From Bacteroidetes bacterium UBA5697 (GTDB taxonomy: Bacteria > Bacteroidota > Bacteroidia > B-17B0 > Aurantibacillaceae), in NCBI GenBank assembly GCA_002420145.1, contig DIHL01000030.1:16251-80250 (forward strand): 64,000 nt of DNA, written 5' to 3'. Positions 36,768 to 43,866 of this stretch are shown piece after piece. The notes under the pieces were generated by a model. That model did not search any database and was not told where the DNA came from. It was given only the letters and a program-made list of their open reading frames with translations. The position numbers and the translations under genes were made by a program. Within the stretch, counting starts at the first letter, position 1. Each line of letters begins with the position of its first letter.

Positions 36768-37715
36768 TTAATTGATTTCATCAATGCGTGACATCAAACC
36801 TTTTCCTTCGTGTTGTTCTTCGTGACTCATAAAGTTAAAGGCCGAAATTAAATGAGAAATTGAACTTGTGCAGTAGGTTAAAAACATCCCTAAAGTGTAA
36901 AACACCATCAATAAAATATTATTACCTGCTTCTGGCTGAACATTGCTCATATCACTCATTCGGGTAAATGTATTCGTCATAGTTACAATACTAGCCGGTA
37001 AATTAAATAACATTTGTAAAATACCTAAACCAAACAAAGCTACTACCATAATTAACCAGGTCCACCAAAAATTACCTGATAAATATTTTTTTACTTTAGT
37101 CATAGAAGAAAAAATAGATAAGTTATCTCTAACTACTACAAAAAATGAGGCTGGTATAAAGTATGTTAAAACAGGAGTAAAAATTAATAGGCCAAAAATA
37201 AGTGCCAAAGCTAATAATACTCCTGCCACAGCTCCTAACATGGACACAAAGCCAACACCGATAAGGACTAAAATCGTTAAAATTAAAATAAATACAATAA
37301 TAAAAATGATGGAAGCAATAGTCAGTCTTCCAATATTACTCCACACCCGTTTACCCACTTCCGACACAGTAATTGCTTCTCCAAATTGTTTTTCTTGATA
37401 TATAATCATGTAATTATATACCACTCCACTCAATAAAATATTTGCCAACAAACCACAAAACATCATAACACCTATTGATAAAAAATAAGTACTATCAAAC
37501 ATGGCTAATGGATTACTAGGTTTTGAATACATCATATTCATCATAGACGTTTGCATATAAGCATAGCCTAATCCCATTAATAAAATAAAAGGGCCTACTA
37601 TTAAGATAACACTTCCAAAAAAAGATTTGAAATTTTGCTTAATAAACTTTAAGGAATCGCCCAGTATTGAGCCAAAATCACGTTCTCTTCTGAATTCAAT
37701 TTTTTGTTGTTGCAT
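36768..37715 (-). CDS. Polytopic inner-membrane protein of unknown function
   Basis: The 315-aa protein begins with a soluble stretch (EFRRERDFGSILGDSLKFIKQNFKSFF) followed by about six membrane segments rich in Gly, Ile and Val, and ends in a short polar tail. The layout resembles the membrane domain of glycerophosphodiester phosphodiesterase-like proteins that occur in this gene cluster in many Bacteroidota, but no catalytic domain is present. Its first codons overlap the end of the SpoIIM gene by 20 bases. Confidence 0.7.
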   Translation of the reverse strand: MQQQKIEFRRERDFGSILGDSLKFIKQNFKSFFGSVILIVGPFILLMGLGYAYMQTSMMNMMYSKPSNPLAMFDSTYFLSIGVMMFCGLLANILLSGVVYNYMIIYQEKQFGEAITVSEVGKRVWSNIGRLTIASIIFIIVFILILTILVLIGVGFVSMLGAVAGVLLALALIFGLLIFTPVLTYFIPASFFVVVRDNLSIFSSMTKVKKYLSGNFWWTWLIMVVALFGLGILQMLFNLPASIVTMTNTFTRMSDMSNVQPEAGNNILLMVFYTLGMFLTYCTSSISHLISAFNFMSHEEQHEGKGLMSRIDEIN

Positions 37716-38667
37716 AATTTATTTTTTTTAATTTAAGAGGTAGCCATATAAAATACCATACTAAAAATGTTAACGAACCTAAAATGATTATTAAACTAAG
37801 CCATAAAGGCATTTCAGTATAACGAGTAATAAAACTTTCTAAAAAACCTGCACATATAAAAATTGGAATTAATCCAACAACTATTTTAATTCCATCCTTT
37901 GCACCACGTTTAAATGATTCTAATCTGCTATAAGAGTCTGGGAACATAAAACTATTTCCCAAAATAAATCCAGCGCATCCAGCAATAACAATCGCAGATA
38001 TTTCAAGAGTGCCATGTATCCAAACTACTTTTAAAGCCTTACCTAAAACATTATACTGATAAAACATGGCAAAAAATGAGCCCAACATTATACAATTGTA
38101 CATAATATAAAAACCAGTGCCAACCGAAAAAAACATTCCCATGGCAAACATCATAAACGACACTCTTATGTTATTTATGGTGATGTAAAAAAACATAAAT
38201 CCTTGGGGCATTTCGCCATAAATCCCAATTGGATTACCATTTTTAATGCGTTCAATAGTTTGATTTACATAATCATCTCCCATAATAATACGAACAAATG
38301 ACTCGTCGTATAATTGAGAAACAACGCCTAATAACGTGCCAATAATTCCTACAACAAATGAAATCAATAACAAATTATGATACTTGCCAAACAAAGTGGG
38401 TATTTCTATTTTCCAAAATAAAAAAACGCGTTTACTACTTTCTTTTTTATTTCGGTAAACTAACTGATGAACTCTTGAAGTGAGAGAATTTAGATATTGT
38501 GTTGTTTTACTTGCTTCGTAATTACTTTTTGAATAAGAAAAGTCATCCGTTAATTCAATAAACATTTCGGCAACCTTTGCAGGATGTTCAACTTCCTTTT
38601 TATCGAGAGAAGATTCATAGCTTTCCCACTTAGAAGCATTTTGTTTTAAGAATGTAATTTCTTTCAC
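37696..38667 (-). CDS. SpoIIM-like (stage II sporulation protein M family) membrane protein
   Basis: The 323-aa protein starts with a ~90-residue cytoplasmic helical region (MKEITFLKQNASKWESYE), then five or so membrane helices with the family pattern FYITINNIRVSFMMFAMGMFFSVGTGFYIMYNCIMLGSFFA and WIHGTLEISAIVIAGCAGFILG. SpoIIM of Bacillus belongs to the septal peptidoglycan-degrading DMP complex; in non-sporulating phyla its relatives are linked with RDD and MoxR genes. First gene of the minus-strand cluster. Confidence 0.88.
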   Translation of the reverse strand: MKEITFLKQNASKWESYESSLDKKEVEHPAKVAEMFIELTDDFSYSKSNYEASKTTQYLNSLTSRVHQLVYRNKKESSKRVFLFWKIEIPTLFGKYHNLLLISFVVGIIGTLLGVVSQLYDESFVRIIMGDDYVNQTIERIKNGNPIGIYGEMPQGFMFFYITINNIRVSFMMFAMGMFFSVGTGFYIMYNCIMLGSFFAMFYQYNVLGKALKVVWIHGTLEISAIVIAGCAGFILGNSFMFPDSYSRLESFKRGAKDGIKIVVGLIPIFICAGFLESFITRYTEMPLWLSLIIILGSLTFLVWYFIWLPLKLKKINYATTKN

Positions 38668-38769
38668 TGATTATTAATTACTCTCTAAATTTATAAAAAA
38701 TGTAGAGAAATTAATTATATTTATGTGTTATATTATTAAAAGTATGATTTTTAATCGTCTGTAGTTACA

Positions 38770-39504
38770 ATGGAAACTATTAAAATTACCACCTCTCAGA
38801 ATGTAGATTTAGAATATGAGGCAGCGGGTGTTGGATATAGAATTTTAGCAACATTATTAGATAGTGTGTTTATTGCAGTTTACATTGTTATTATTGTTTT
38901 GCTTTGTATGCAACTTGGGTTTAATTATTTTTATGAAAGCAATCAATACCTAGCTTCAACTTTAATTATTATTTTAGGTTTACCTATTCTACTCTATCAT
39001 TTTTTAAGCGAAACCTTTATGAATGGGCAAAGTTTAGGAAAAAAAGTAGTAAAAATAAAAGTGGTGAAAATCGATGGTACTCAACCTGGAATTGGTTCAT
39101 TTATTCTTAGGTCTATTCTTCGTGTAATTGATATTCAACTTTTCAATGGATTAGTAGCTTTAATATCTGTGGCCGCATCAGAAAAAAGTCAGAGATTAGG
39201 TGATATGGCAGCTGGAACCACGGTTATTAAAATAGGCTCTAATGTATCTTTACGTAATACTATCCTTTATAAACAAGTTATAGATTACAAAATAGTATTT
39301 GAACAAGTAGCTCTTTTATCAGATAAAGATGTGGGAATTATTAAAGAAATTTTAGAACATAGTTTAGCAAATAATAAACCTCAAAACCTTAAGGCTTTAG
39401 CCCAAAAAGTAAAAACCAAAATGAATATTACAACTACCCTAACTGACGAACAATTTTTAAAAACTGTTTTATTAGATTATAGTCATTATCAATTTGAAAA
39501 ATAA
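38770..39504 (+). CDS. RDD-family membrane protein
   Basis: The 244-aa protein has an N-terminal ITTSQNVDLEYEAAGVGYRILATLLDSVFIAVY, where the R-x8-D arrangement starts the RDD domain, then FMNGQSLGKKVVKIKVVKIDG and GDMAAGTTVI, with three membrane helices. The last ~80 residues are a soluble helical tail. It is divergent from the SpoIIM gene across a 102-base AT-rich gap, the usual RDD/SpoIIM pairing, so it likely belongs to the same system. Confidence 0.88.
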   Translation: METIKITTSQNVDLEYEAAGVGYRILATLLDSVFIAVYIVIIVLLCMQLGFNYFYESNQYLASTLIIILGLPILLYHFLSETFMNGQSLGKKVVKIKVVKIDGTQPGIGSFILRSILRVIDIQLFNGLVALISVAASEKSQRLGDMAAGTTVIKIGSNVSLRNTILYKQVIDYKIVFEQVALLSDKDVGIIKEILEHSLANNKPQNLKALAQKVKTKMNITTTLTDEQFLKTVLLDYSHYQFEK

Positions 39505-39505
39505 T

Positions 39506-40081
39506 TTATTTTTTTGAATAAGCTTGATAAACAGCATCCAATTCTTCATACCAAGCATCTCCATATTTTCTAATCAAAGGCTCTTTCAAAAATTTATATA
39601 CCGGTACATTTAATTGCTGGCCACATTCGCAGGCTGGTTTACAAATATGCCACGAATGATAATTGACTGCATCATACTCCTTATACTCCTTAATCCTAAT
39701 TGGATATAAATGACAAGAAATTGGCTTCTTCCAATCAATCTTTCCATCTAAATATGCTTGTTCAATAGCGCATTTCGCAATATTTTTCTCATCAAAAAAT
39801 ACAAAAGCACACTCTTCACCATCACTTACTAAAGTAGTTGTATAATCTCCATCACTATCCAATGTGTATGTTCCGTTTTTTTCAACTGCTGCAATTCCTT
39901 TTTCATTCATATAGGGTTTAACCGTTGGATAAACCTTCTCTAAAATTTTCAATTCTTTTTTGTCCAAAGGCGCACCACTATCGCCAGAAACACAACATTC
40001 GCCTTTGCATGCGTTTAAATCACAAACAAATTTTTTATCAAAGATGTCTTCTGAAATTAAGGTATGGTTAATCGCTATCAT
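39506..40081 (-). CDS. DUF3109-family cysteine-rich protein
   Basis: The start is placed at the ATG at 40081 (MIAINHTLISEDIFDKKFVCDLNACKGECC) because family members begin at this point; 191 aa. Cysteines in VCDLNACKGECCVSGDSGAPL, ECAFVFFDEKNIAKCAIE, PISCHLYPIRI and HICKPACECGQ match the YkgJ/DUF3109 putative metal- or Fe-S-binding cluster. Biochemical role unknown. It converges tightly with the RDD gene, one base apart. Confidence 0.88.
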   Translation of the reverse strand: MIAINHTLISEDIFDKKFVCDLNACKGECCVSGDSGAPLDKKELKILEKVYPTVKPYMNEKGIAAVEKNGTYTLDSDGDYTTTLVSDGEECAFVFFDEKNIAKCAIEQAYLDGKIDWKKPISCHLYPIRIKEYKEYDAVNYHSWHICKPACECGQQLNVPVYKFLKEPLIRKYGDAWYEELDAVYQAYSKK

Positions 40082-40122
40082 AAGGCAAAGGTACAACAAA
40101 TAAAATTTTTGAACACAAAATA

Positions 40123-40158
40123 TTTGATTCATAACTTCATTTATAAAAACTATATTTG
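40123..40158 (+). promoter_or_regulatory. Candidate promoter of the DarA-like gene
   Basis: TTTG (40123-40126) and a perfect TATATTTG (40151-40158) are 24 bases apart, slightly more than the usual spacing; the gene starts 20 bases downstream at 40178. Confidence 0.4.
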
Positions 40159-40177
40159 AGTGGTAAATAATTTAAAA

Positions 40178-41104
40178 ATGAAAAAAGTACTTGTTGTTTA
40201 TTTTTCTCAAACCGGACAAGCTAAATTAGCTTTAGATGCTGTTTTAAAACCTTTTTCAGAAAATCAAAACTATCAATTAGATTATTTATTAATACAACCT
40301 AAAAAGAAATTCCCTTATCCTTGGAGTTATACTGAATTTTTTGATGCATTTCCAGAAACAGTTCATGGCATACCCTGCGAATTAGAGCCTATTAATATTG
40401 AGACAAACGCAAATTACGATTTAGTAATAATTGCTTATCAACCATGGTTTTTAAGTATATGTGTGCCAATTAGCAGTTTTTTACAAACTCCTGAAGCCAA
40501 AAAACTATTGGCTAATAAACCAGTTATAACAATTATTAATTGTCGTAATATGTGGTTGGGCGCTCAAGAAAAAATGAAAAAACGATTATTGGATTTACAC
40601 GCCAACTTAGTTGGTAATATCACATTTGTGGATAGATCTTCCAATTTAATAAGCTTAGTTACCGTATTAGCTTTTGTTTTAAAAGGAACTAAAGAAAAAT
40701 TTATGGGCATATTTCCAAAATATGGTGTTACTGACAAAGATTTGAAACATGCTCCCGTTTTTGGAAAAATAATTCTGGATAACTTAGAGACTAATCAGCT
40801 TCAAAACATACAACCTCAATTAAATCAACAAGGAGCTTTAGATATTAGAGGGAACTTATTAATTATGGAAGGAAGGGCAAAATTTTTATTCCCTATTTAC
40901 GCCAATTATATTTCAAAAAAAGGCACACAAGGAAGTGAGCAGCGTAAAACAAGGGTGCGTATTTTTGGGATTGTATTACCAACTGTTATTCTTCTTGCAT
41001 CTCCTATTATTACCATTATATCTCGATTAGCCCCAATACTTGCAAAAAAGAAGTTTGACAAAGAAATTGCCTATTTTTCTCAAAATTCGTTAAGAGAAAA
41101 ATAA
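40178..41104 (+). CDS. Flavodoxin-fold protein resembling dialkylresorcinol-condensing enzyme DarA
   Basis: The start is the ATG at 40178 (MKKVLVVYFSQTGQAKLALDAVLKPF), giving 308 aa; a GTG six codons upstream overlaps the promoter spacing. The N-terminal VVYFSQTGQ is a flavodoxin phosphate-loop, with YDLVIIAYQPWFLSICVPISSFLQTPEAKKLL and PVITIINCRNMWLGAQEKM following. The ~300-aa length and C-terminal membrane-like helix (VLPTVILLASPIITIISRLAPIL) fit proteins annotated as DarA in Bacteroidota. No darB or flexirubin genes are adjacent, so the metabolic role is open. Confidence 0.65.
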   Translation: MKKVLVVYFSQTGQAKLALDAVLKPFSENQNYQLDYLLIQPKKKFPYPWSYTEFFDAFPETVHGIPCELEPINIETNANYDLVIIAYQPWFLSICVPISSFLQTPEAKKLLANKPVITIINCRNMWLGAQEKMKKRLLDLHANLVGNITFVDRSSNLISLVTVLAFVLKGTKEKFMGIFPKYGVTDKDLKHAPVFGKIILDNLETNQLQNIQPQLNQQGALDIRGNLLIMEGRAKFLFPIYANYISKKGTQGSEQRKTRVRIFGIVLPTVILLASPIITIISRLAPILAKKKFDKEIAYFSQNSLREK

Positions 41105-41142
41105 CGGAACGTTTTTTGTTTTATGTCATAAAAAATATCGTT

Positions 41143-41565
41143 ATGAAGAAGATTAGTTATTTATCAATATTGTTTTTAGGATTAGTTGCTGCATCTTGTA
41201 CTGATGACAAATCTGATGATCCATCATCTCCTGAACCAACAACCGATGCTCGTGATAAATTTGTAGCGTATTGGAATGTAAATGAAAATAGTGCGCTTAC
41301 TGGTCCAAATTCGCACACCGTAAACATTGTAAAATCTACCACCAACTCCAGTGAAATTCAATTAAATAATTTTTCTGGACTTTCAGTTTCTGCAAGAGCA
41401 TCTGTCAGTAATAATATCCTTACAATCCCCTACCAACAATTGGGTAGTGTTGGCTTCACACAAGGCACAGGAACTCTTACAAGTGCAACTTCAATCTCTA
41501 TGAACTATACTACTACAATAGGTACCAGTAGAGATAGTAGCACAGCCGTATACACCAAACAATAA
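41143..41565 (+). CDS. Putative lipoprotein of unknown function
   Basis: From the ATG at 41143 the 140-aa protein has a lipoprotein signal (KKISYLSILFLGLVAASC) with acceptor Cys19, an acidic linker (TDDKSDDPSSPEPTTDARD), and a beta-rich C-terminal domain ending in TAVYTKQ. The acidic and Ser-rich stretch right after the cysteine is reminiscent of the Bacteroidota lipoprotein surface export signal. No family recognised. Confidence 0.7.
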   Translation: MKKISYLSILFLGLVAASCTDDKSDDPSSPEPTTDARDKFVAYWNVNENSALTGPNSHTVNIVKSTTNSSEIQLNNFSGLSVSARASVSNNILTIPYQQLGSVGFTQGTGTLTSATSISMNYTTTIGTSRDSSTAVYTKQ

Positions 41566-41711
41566 TTCCATTTTTAAGTAAATACTTACCACTTACCAAC
41601 TCAAACTAACCACATCTCAAATGGATGTGGTTTTTTATTTATACTCGATCTACTTTTACATCAGCAAACACATCTTAAGCGCTAAAGAGAAGTTTGAAAA
41701 AAAAGTATAAA

Positions 41712-41735
41712 CCCTGTCTGCCGACGAGGCAGGCT
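41712..41735. repeat. Short GC-rich palindrome upstream of tonB-like gene
   Basis: CCTGTCTGCCGACGAGGCAGG (41713-41733) is given here by its arms CTGTCTGCC and GGCAGG; it is far more GC-rich than its surroundings, and its core resembles the palindrome at 17981-18028. It sits between 41694 and the chosen ATG of the next gene, so the longer frame through it is not used. Confidence 0.5.
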
Positions 41736-41750
41736 CTAAAAACAAGTGTT

Positions 41751-42560
41751 ATGAATATCTTAGGAAATAATGCCAACAAGCTCAACGATGTAATTTTTGA
41801 AAACAGAAATAAAAACTACGGAGCTTACGCCATCAGAACAAGTTACAATGATTCTTTAAAAAAATCATTAATCTATTTAACTAGTATTGTTTCATTACTA
41901 TTTGGTTCAGTAATTATTAATAATAAAATTAATAGCTCTGACAAAAATAACGGACTAGTAATTTTAGATGATCCAAAAATTGAAACTTTAACGTATACTA
42001 CTGAAGTTAACATTGAACCTCCAGTAATTGAACCAAAGCAAAATAATGCGGCGGCAGCTCCTAAAGGAACTATTGGAACTGTGATAAATGATAATGCTGT
42101 AGTAACCAATTCAGTAAATATTGATAATCCAATTAGTGGCGTTGGCTCCTCAACTGCTACTGGAGTTGATCCAAACAGTACAAATGAATCTACTGTTACT
42201 GTTACAAATTCTGTTACTGTTACAACACCATCTGTTGATACTGGGCCAGTAATTGTAGCTGATGAGATGCCAGAGTTTGAAGGAGGTGTGGCTGGCCTAA
42301 TGAGATATGTTAGTCAAAATATTGTTTATCCTCCAGTAGCACGAGAAATAGGAAAAGAAGGGACTGTATATGTGTCTTTTGTAGTTAATGAAACTGGTAA
42401 TGTTGAAAATGTGAAAGTAATGAAAGGAATTGGTTTTGGTTGTGATGAAGAGGTTGTGAAAGTAGTTGGAAAGATGCCTCGCTGGAAAAAAGTCGGAAAA
42501 AATGCAGGACATCCTGTTAAAGTAAGATTTAATATTCCAGTTTCATTTAAATTAAGATAA
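41751..42560 (+). CDS. Energy transducer TonB-like protein
   Basis: The start is the ATG at 41751 (MNILGNNANKLNDVIFENRNKNYGAYAIR); 269 aa. The N-terminal FENRNKNYGAYAIRTSY followed by a membrane helix (SLIYLTSIVSLLFGSVII) is the standard Bacteroidota TonB start. A Thr/Val/Ser-rich linker replaces the usual Pro-rich one, and the C-terminal TonB domain is intact (MPEFEGGVAGLMRYVSQNIVYPPVAREIGKEGTVYVSFVVNETG...NIPVSFKLR). It couples proton-motive force to outer-membrane receptors. ExbB and ExbD are not nearby. Confidence 0.92.
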   Translation: MNILGNNANKLNDVIFENRNKNYGAYAIRTSYNDSLKKSLIYLTSIVSLLFGSVIINNKINSSDKNNGLVILDDPKIETLTYTTEVNIEPPVIEPKQNNAAAAPKGTIGTVINDNAVVTNSVNIDNPISGVGSSTATGVDPNSTNESTVTVTNSVTVTTPSVDTGPVIVADEMPEFEGGVAGLMRYVSQNIVYPPVAREIGKEGTVYVSFVVNETGNVENVKVMKGIGFGCDEEVVKVVGKMPRWKKVGKNAGHPVKVRFNIPVSFKLR

Positions 42561-42575
42561 ACAGTTCTTAAAAAC

Positions 42576-42609
42576 AAAAAGCCCCATCTATACTTAGATG
42601 GGGCTTTTT
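42576..42609. terminator. Bidirectional intrinsic terminator (tonB-like / lipoprotein)
   Basis: AAAAAGCCCCATCTA (42576-42590) pairs perfectly with TAGATGGGGCTTTTT (42595-42609), loop TACT, with a T9 run continuing on the right. Confidence 0.9.
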
Positions 42610-42624
42610 TTTTATAAATAACAA

Positions 42625-43149
42625 TTAAGCTTCTGCTTTTTGTTTTTCAATAATTTTTTTAGCTGAATCTAACATTTTTTGAATCGCATCTTTGCTTAAT
42701 GGCTCACCATCAGCAGGAACTACATCTTCAAAAACATAAGTATTGTTGCCAATTTTTTGAATAGAATAGAAATGAAATTCAGGTTTTGTGATTGCACTTT
42801 CCCACATAATTGTTAAAGGTTCATCAATTACAAATGATTTAAAGATATTTACATCATTTGATTTAATATCGCTTTTTCTTAATTCCATATCACCTGGATC
42901 TTCAGTAATTGATAAATGAAAGCCTTTTCCAACTTTTATTTCTAAAGCACCCCAGCTTTGTTCTATCACTTCTAATTTTGCCGCAGTAGTATCTGGAACA
43001 AAAATAGAAAATTGTTTTCCGAATTTGCTTAAATCTAGAGCAACCATTCCTGCAGGTGCTTCAACATTTTCTTGAGTTTCTTTACCGCCGCAAGATGAAA
43101 CGACAATTGATAAAGCAATTACTGATAAAATTGTAAATAGTTTTTTCAT
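42625..43149 (-). CDS. Putative lipoprotein of unknown function
   Basis: The 174-aa protein has a lipoprotein signal (KKLFTILSVIALSIVVSSC) with acceptor Cys20, then GGKETQENVEAP and a domain of alternating strands (LDLSKFGKQFSIFVPDTTAAKLEVI; GKGFHLSITEDPGDMEL) ending in an Ala/Lys-rich helix (KDAIQKMLDSAKKIIEKQKAEA). I do not recognise a family. Its upstream region contains a long dyad at 43176-43240. Confidence 0.7.
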   Translation of the reverse strand: MKKLFTILSVIALSIVVSSCGGKETQENVEAPAGMVALDLSKFGKQFSIFVPDTTAAKLEVIEQSWGALEIKVGKGFHLSITEDPGDMELRKSDIKSNDVNIFKSFVIDEPLTIMWESAITKPEFHFYSIQKIGNNTYVFEDVVPADGEPLSKDAIQKMLDSAKKIIEKQKAEA

Positions 43150-43175
43150 AATTATATGTTTATTGTTTGTTTGTT

Positions 43176-43240
43176 GTATTATGGTATAGCTAGTTTAATA
43201 ATTTGATTGTGTTTTTATAAACTTAGCTATTTCATAATAC
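43176..43240. promoter_or_regulatory. Long imperfect dyad upstream of the lipoprotein gene
   Basis: The left arm GTATTATGGTATAGCTAG (from 43176) and the right arm CTTAGCTATTTCATAATAC (ending 43240) are complementary over about 24 bases with a gap of ~16 bases. Both sides are flanked by a TTTGTTTGTTG-like direct repeat. It lies 27 bases upstream of the gene starting at 43149, so it may be an operator or an RNA hairpin; no known regulator site is recognised. Confidence 0.4.
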
Positions 43241-43293
43241 GTTTTTTGTTTGTTGAACAAATATAATGTAATCACGGATGTTACAAAAATAAT

Positions 43294-43320
43294 AATGCCA
43301 CTATTTTGTATAGTGGCATT
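43294..43320 (-). terminator. Second of two tandem hairpins downstream of the histone-like gene
   Basis: AATGCCACTA (43294-43303) pairs with TAGTGGCATT (43311-43320). On the minus strand it is followed by ATTATTTTTG, so it can back up the terminator at 43329-43351. Confidence 0.6.
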
Positions 43321-43328
43321 AAACAAAA

Positions 43329-43351
43329 AACCCCGCTAATGCGGGGCTTTT
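43329..43351 (-). terminator. Intrinsic terminator of the histone-like gene
   Basis: CCCCGC (43331-43336) pairs with GCGGGG (43341-43346), and the minus strand continues into TTTTTTG. It starts one base after the stop codon of the histone-like gene. Confidence 0.75.
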
Positions 43352-43352
43352 A

Positions 43353-43538
43353 TTACTTCTTCTTAGCTGCTGCTTTTTTTGGAGCTGCTTTCTTAGCTGC
43401 TTTCTTAGGAGCTGCTTTTTTAGCTGCTTTCTTAGGAGCTGCTTTTTTAACTGCTTTCTTAGCTGCTTTTTTTGGAGCTGCTTTTTTTACTGCTTTTTTT
43501 GCTGCTTTCTTAGGAGCTGCTTTTTTAGTTGTTGCCAT
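43353..43538 (-). CDS. Histone H1-like lysine/alanine-rich protein
   Basis: This 61-aa protein consists almost wholly of Lys, Ala and Pro. After MATT it has two copies of KKAAPKKAAKKAV, three of KKAAPKKAA, and ends AKKK. Such sequences resemble the C-terminal domain of eukaryotic histone H1 and the bacterial H1-like proteins (Hc1, AlgP type), which bind and compact DNA. A strong terminator and a promoter candidate (43578-43606) support real expression, and the opposite-strand frame is only its shadow. Repeat number is likely to vary among strains. Confidence 0.8.
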   Translation of the reverse strand: MATTKKAAPKKAAKKAVKKAAPKKAAKKAVKKAAPKKAAKKAAPKKAAKKAAPKKAAAKKK

Positions 43539-43577
43539 GGTTTTTTGTTTTTAAGATTTTTGTTACTACGAAGTAAA

Positions 43578-43606
43578 TAAAATTATTAACGCTAACTAAT
43601 TTCCAA
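43578..43606 (-). promoter_or_regulatory. Candidate promoter of the histone-like gene
   Basis: On the minus strand TTG (43606-43604) and TAATTTTA (43585-43578, one mismatch to TAnnTTTG) are 18 bases apart; the leader to the ATG at 43538 would be about 33 bases. Confidence 0.4.
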
Positions 43607-43866
43607 GCAGTTAATTTATTAACATAAAAATGTTGAAATTGTTAATACCGTTTTTCAATTCAGTTATCAAAATTAGCAATATGAAAAATATTTTTTTAAA
43701 CCAAATCTCGAATAGCTTAAACATGTTGATTTTACTAGTGTTTCGAAAGGTGTGTGTTTAAATAAATATCAGAACAAGAATTATTCTTTCTAATAAATTG
43801 AATTTGAGAGCTAAAAACGTTTGTAAAAAAAGTTTGGTTATTTTTAAAAATAAATTGAAAACTATT
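43607..43866. other. AT-rich intergenic stretch with no gene seen
   Basis: Together with the promoter region this makes a gap of about 330 bases between two minus-strand genes. I find no start codon followed by a plausible frame, no hairpin terminator next to the stop-to-start path, no tRNA-like cloverleaf and no repeat found elsewhere in the window. A small RNA cannot be excluded. Confidence 0.5.

Noticed and set aside
32518..39504. MoxR/DUF58 cluster as a defence island
   Set aside because: The combination with SpoIIM, RDD, DUF4350 and DUF4129 is a common housekeeping-like membrane cluster; no effector or mobile signature is present.
40178..41565. Secondary-metabolite cluster around the DarA-like gene
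   Set aside because: Neighbours are a DUF3109 protein, a small lipoprotein and TonB; no ketosynthase, carrier protein or tailoring enzymes.
43306..43554. Plus-strand frame over the histone-like gene, rich in Phe/Ala/Leu
   Set aside because: It is the mirror of the K/A-rich minus-strand repeat; the minus strand has a terminator and promoter candidate, the plus frame has neither.
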